Origin: Pseudoalteromonas sp. Scap06
GTDB lineage: Bacteria; Pseudomonadota; Gammaproteobacteria; Enterobacterales; Alteromonadaceae
NCBI RefSeq assembly: GCF_013394165.1
Contig: NZ_CP041331.1
Span: 372,001 to 436,000, forward strand
DNA: 64,000 nt
Reading direction: 5' to 3'
In this document: one piece after another, positions 62,649-64,000 of the stretch
How the letters are laid out: every line of letters begins with the position of its first letter
Numbering within the stretch: position 1 is the first letter of the stretch
Position numbers and translations under genes: made by a program
The notes under the pieces: generated by a model
Seen by the model: the letters and a program-made list of their open reading frames with translations, nothing else
The model's database searches: none
Told to the model about the DNA's origin: nothing

Positions 62649-63160
62649 TAGTTGCAATCCTTGGTTGGCCACTCGGCAATATACAAGTCAAAATCGTCTA
62701 ATTTTACATCACAATCTTTTACTGTTTTATCTTTGACTGAAATGTTTAGCTCATGCATTTTAGTTTTATCGCCGTTATTAAGTAACGGGTGCCACGTTGC
62801 TAAACCGCGCCCTTCATGAAGACGGCGGTAGCTACAGCTTTGTGGCATGAAAAAGATGTCTTTTAGGTTTTCTTTAGTGAGTTTAACACACGAAGGGACT
62901 AATGTTTGGCGGTTTTCGTATTCACTACAGCCACAGGTATTGTTATCAAGGTATTGACAAACAATGTTGGTAAATATTAGTTGCTCGCCTTCTCTTAGCT
63001 GATCGGTAGCAGTAAAGTCATCTTCGTCTTCACTGTCAATAAAGGTGTTTAAACAACACTTTCCACATCCATCACAAATGGCTTCCCATTCTTGCTGGTT
63101 CATTTCATTCAGGCTTTTACTAAGCCAAAATTGGGTATTTGCTAATTGTTGATCAAACAT
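62648..63160 (-). CDS. ycgN: YcgN/UPF0260-type cysteine-cluster protein
   Basis: 170 residues from the ATG at 63160 (MFDQQLANTQFWLSK); an upstream extension to 63223 is unsupported. The CDGCGKCC cluster near residue 30, a later CQYLDNNTCGCSEY, SCVKL and SCSYRRL are the YcgN/UPF0260 landmarks, a presumed zinc- or iron-binding protein of unknown function. Its TAG stop overlaps the GTG of the methyltransferase, so the two are cotranscribed. Confidence 0.88.
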   Translation of the reverse strand: MFDQQLANTQFWLSKSLNEMNQQEWEAICDGCGKCCLNTFIDSEDEDDFTATDQLREGEQLIFTNIVCQYLDNNTCGCSEYENRQTLVPSCVKLTKENLKDIFFMPQSCSYRRLHEGRGLATWHPLLNNGDKTKMHELNISVKDKTVKDCDVKLDDFDLYIAEWPTKDCN

Positions 63161-63256
63161 GGTGTTCTCGCCCCTTTTAAGAGCGCGCATTCTAACGTAT
63201 TGCAGCAAAGCGCGCAAAGCCAATCCCTAATATCTGCATGGCTTCGCGCGATTTTA

Positions 63257-64000
63257 TTACTGCTGAGATTTAACCCAACGTTTAATTTTTTTCTCCAGAA
63301 TAGGCATAGGTAGTGCACCATCAATCAATATTTGCGTATGAAACGCTTTAATGTCAAATTGCTCACCTAATTGCTGGTGGGCGTAATTTCTGAGCTCTTT
63401 AATTTTAAACTCACCCAATTTGTACGATAGTGCTTGGCCTGGCCATGCAATATAGCGCTCAACTTCAGCAATAACATCACTTTTTGCCATTGAAGAATTT
63501 GCTAGCATGTAATCAATGCCTTGTTGACGTGTCCAACCTTTGGCATGAAATCCTGTATCAAGCACTAATCGCATCGCTCTTAGCTGCTCATCGCTAAGAC
63601 GCCCGTACCACATATACGGGTCGGTAAATAAGCCCAATTCTTTGCCTAAGCTTTCTGCATATAATGCCCAGCCTTCAGCAAACACGGTATAGCCGCCAAA
63701 TTTACGAAAATCGGGCAAGCTTTGCACCTCTTGTTGCAGCGCTATTTGAAAGTGATGACCAGGAGCGGCTTCATGAATAGACAGTGTTTCGAGTAAAAAC
63801 TTAGGCTGCGCTTTTAAGTTGTATGTATTGATGTAAAATATGCCTGGGCGCGAACCATCAGGAGCGGGTCCTGCATACGACGCTCCCGCAGCTGATTGGG
63901 CTCGATACGCTTCAACCGCTTTGACAACATAAGGTGCTTTAGGCTCAATATTAAATAACTTTGGTAAGCGAGCGTCTATTTTTAATTTTATCTTTTCATA
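63257..64000 (-). CDS. DUF885 peptidase-like protein, 5' end outside window
   Basis: The frame is open from the stop at 63257 to the right edge of the window (about 247 residues visible), so the start lies beyond 64000. The hallmark HEAAPGHHFQ (63746-63775) is a zinc-binding HExxxGHH-type motif of the DUF885 family, related to M32-like metallopeptidases. The C-terminal part GRLSDEQLRAMRLVLDTGFH and AWPGQALSYKLGE is well conserved in the family. Whether it has a signal peptide cannot be seen here. Confidence 0.9.
   Translation of the reverse strand, partial: YEKIKLKIDARLPKLFNIEPKAPYVVKAVEAYRAQSAAGASYAGPAPDGSRPGIFYINTYNLKAQPKFLLETLSIHEAAPGHHFQIALQQEVQSLPDFRKFGGYTVFAEGWALYAESLGKELGLFTDPYMWYGRLSDEQLRAMRLVLDTGFHAKGWTRQQGIDYMLANSSMAKSDVIAEVERYIAWPGQALSYKLGEFKIKELRNYAHQQLGEQFDIKAFHTQILIDGALPMPILEKKIKRWVKSQQ

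Overview
The window looks like the origin-proximal part of the second replicon (chromid) of a Pseudoalteromonas-type marine gammaproteobacterium. The evidence is the low-GC coding style, alteromonad-like protein sequences (recognised from memory, no search run), a plasmid-style rep/parA/parB module, a 7 kb TonB energy-transduction operon and many marine heterotroph functions (Na+ channel, Na+/amino acid symport, chemoreceptors). No rRNA, tRNA or CRISPR array was seen.

Layout. 1-3.9 kb: LysR regulator (cut by the edge), DJ-1/PfpI protein, an unknown protein and RmuC. 3.99-4.5 kb: three tandem minus-strand units, each with an ECF/sigma-E-like promoter (GAAC-N16-[C/G]GTC) and a strong terminator; I read them as a triplicated small-RNA gene. 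4.5-7.6 kb: SWIM/SNF2 helicase. 7.7-13.6 kb: replication and partition core, made of GATC-containing iterons on both sides of parAB, a DnaA box, a large inverted repeat, the initiator gene, a Tus homologue and three Ter-like sites whose orientations would form a fork trap beside the origin. 13.8-22 kb: class II DAHP synthase, ppsR/ppsA and a YdiJ-type dehydrogenase (PEP and D-hydroxyacid metabolism). 22-28 kb: two DUF1566 surface proteins, a cation/proton antiporter coupled to an orphan tyrosine recombinase, a SYLF lipoprotein and a 17-copy heptanucleotide minisatellite. 28-43.6 kb: patatin lipases, a ctlX/ornithine cyclodeaminase/AgcS cluster with an Lrp regulator, transport and redox genes, a LexA-controlled umuDC operon, a MITE-like repeat and a BacNav-type ion channel. 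43.6-48 kb: chemoreceptor, asd, small secreted proteins. 48-58 kb: TonB-dependent receptor, beta-helix lipoprotein and the operon DUF3450-TtpC-ExbB-ExbD-TonB-TPR; the promoters of both blocks carry TTGTCAT-N26-TTGTCAT, which resembles tandem Pho boxes. 58-64 kb: overlapping MCP-GGDEF-DsbA genes, an SPOUT methyltransferase, a YcgN-type protein and a DUF885 peptidase-like gene cut by the right edge.

Most notable: (1) the tandem small-RNA units, whose conserved core is complementary to a ribosome-binding-site/start-codon region; (2) the Tus/Ter trap next to the iteron origin, which predicts one-way replication of this replicon; (3) the shared promoter element that suggests co-regulation of the TonB machinery and its receptor, perhaps by phosphate. 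Functions are inferred from sequence reading only.
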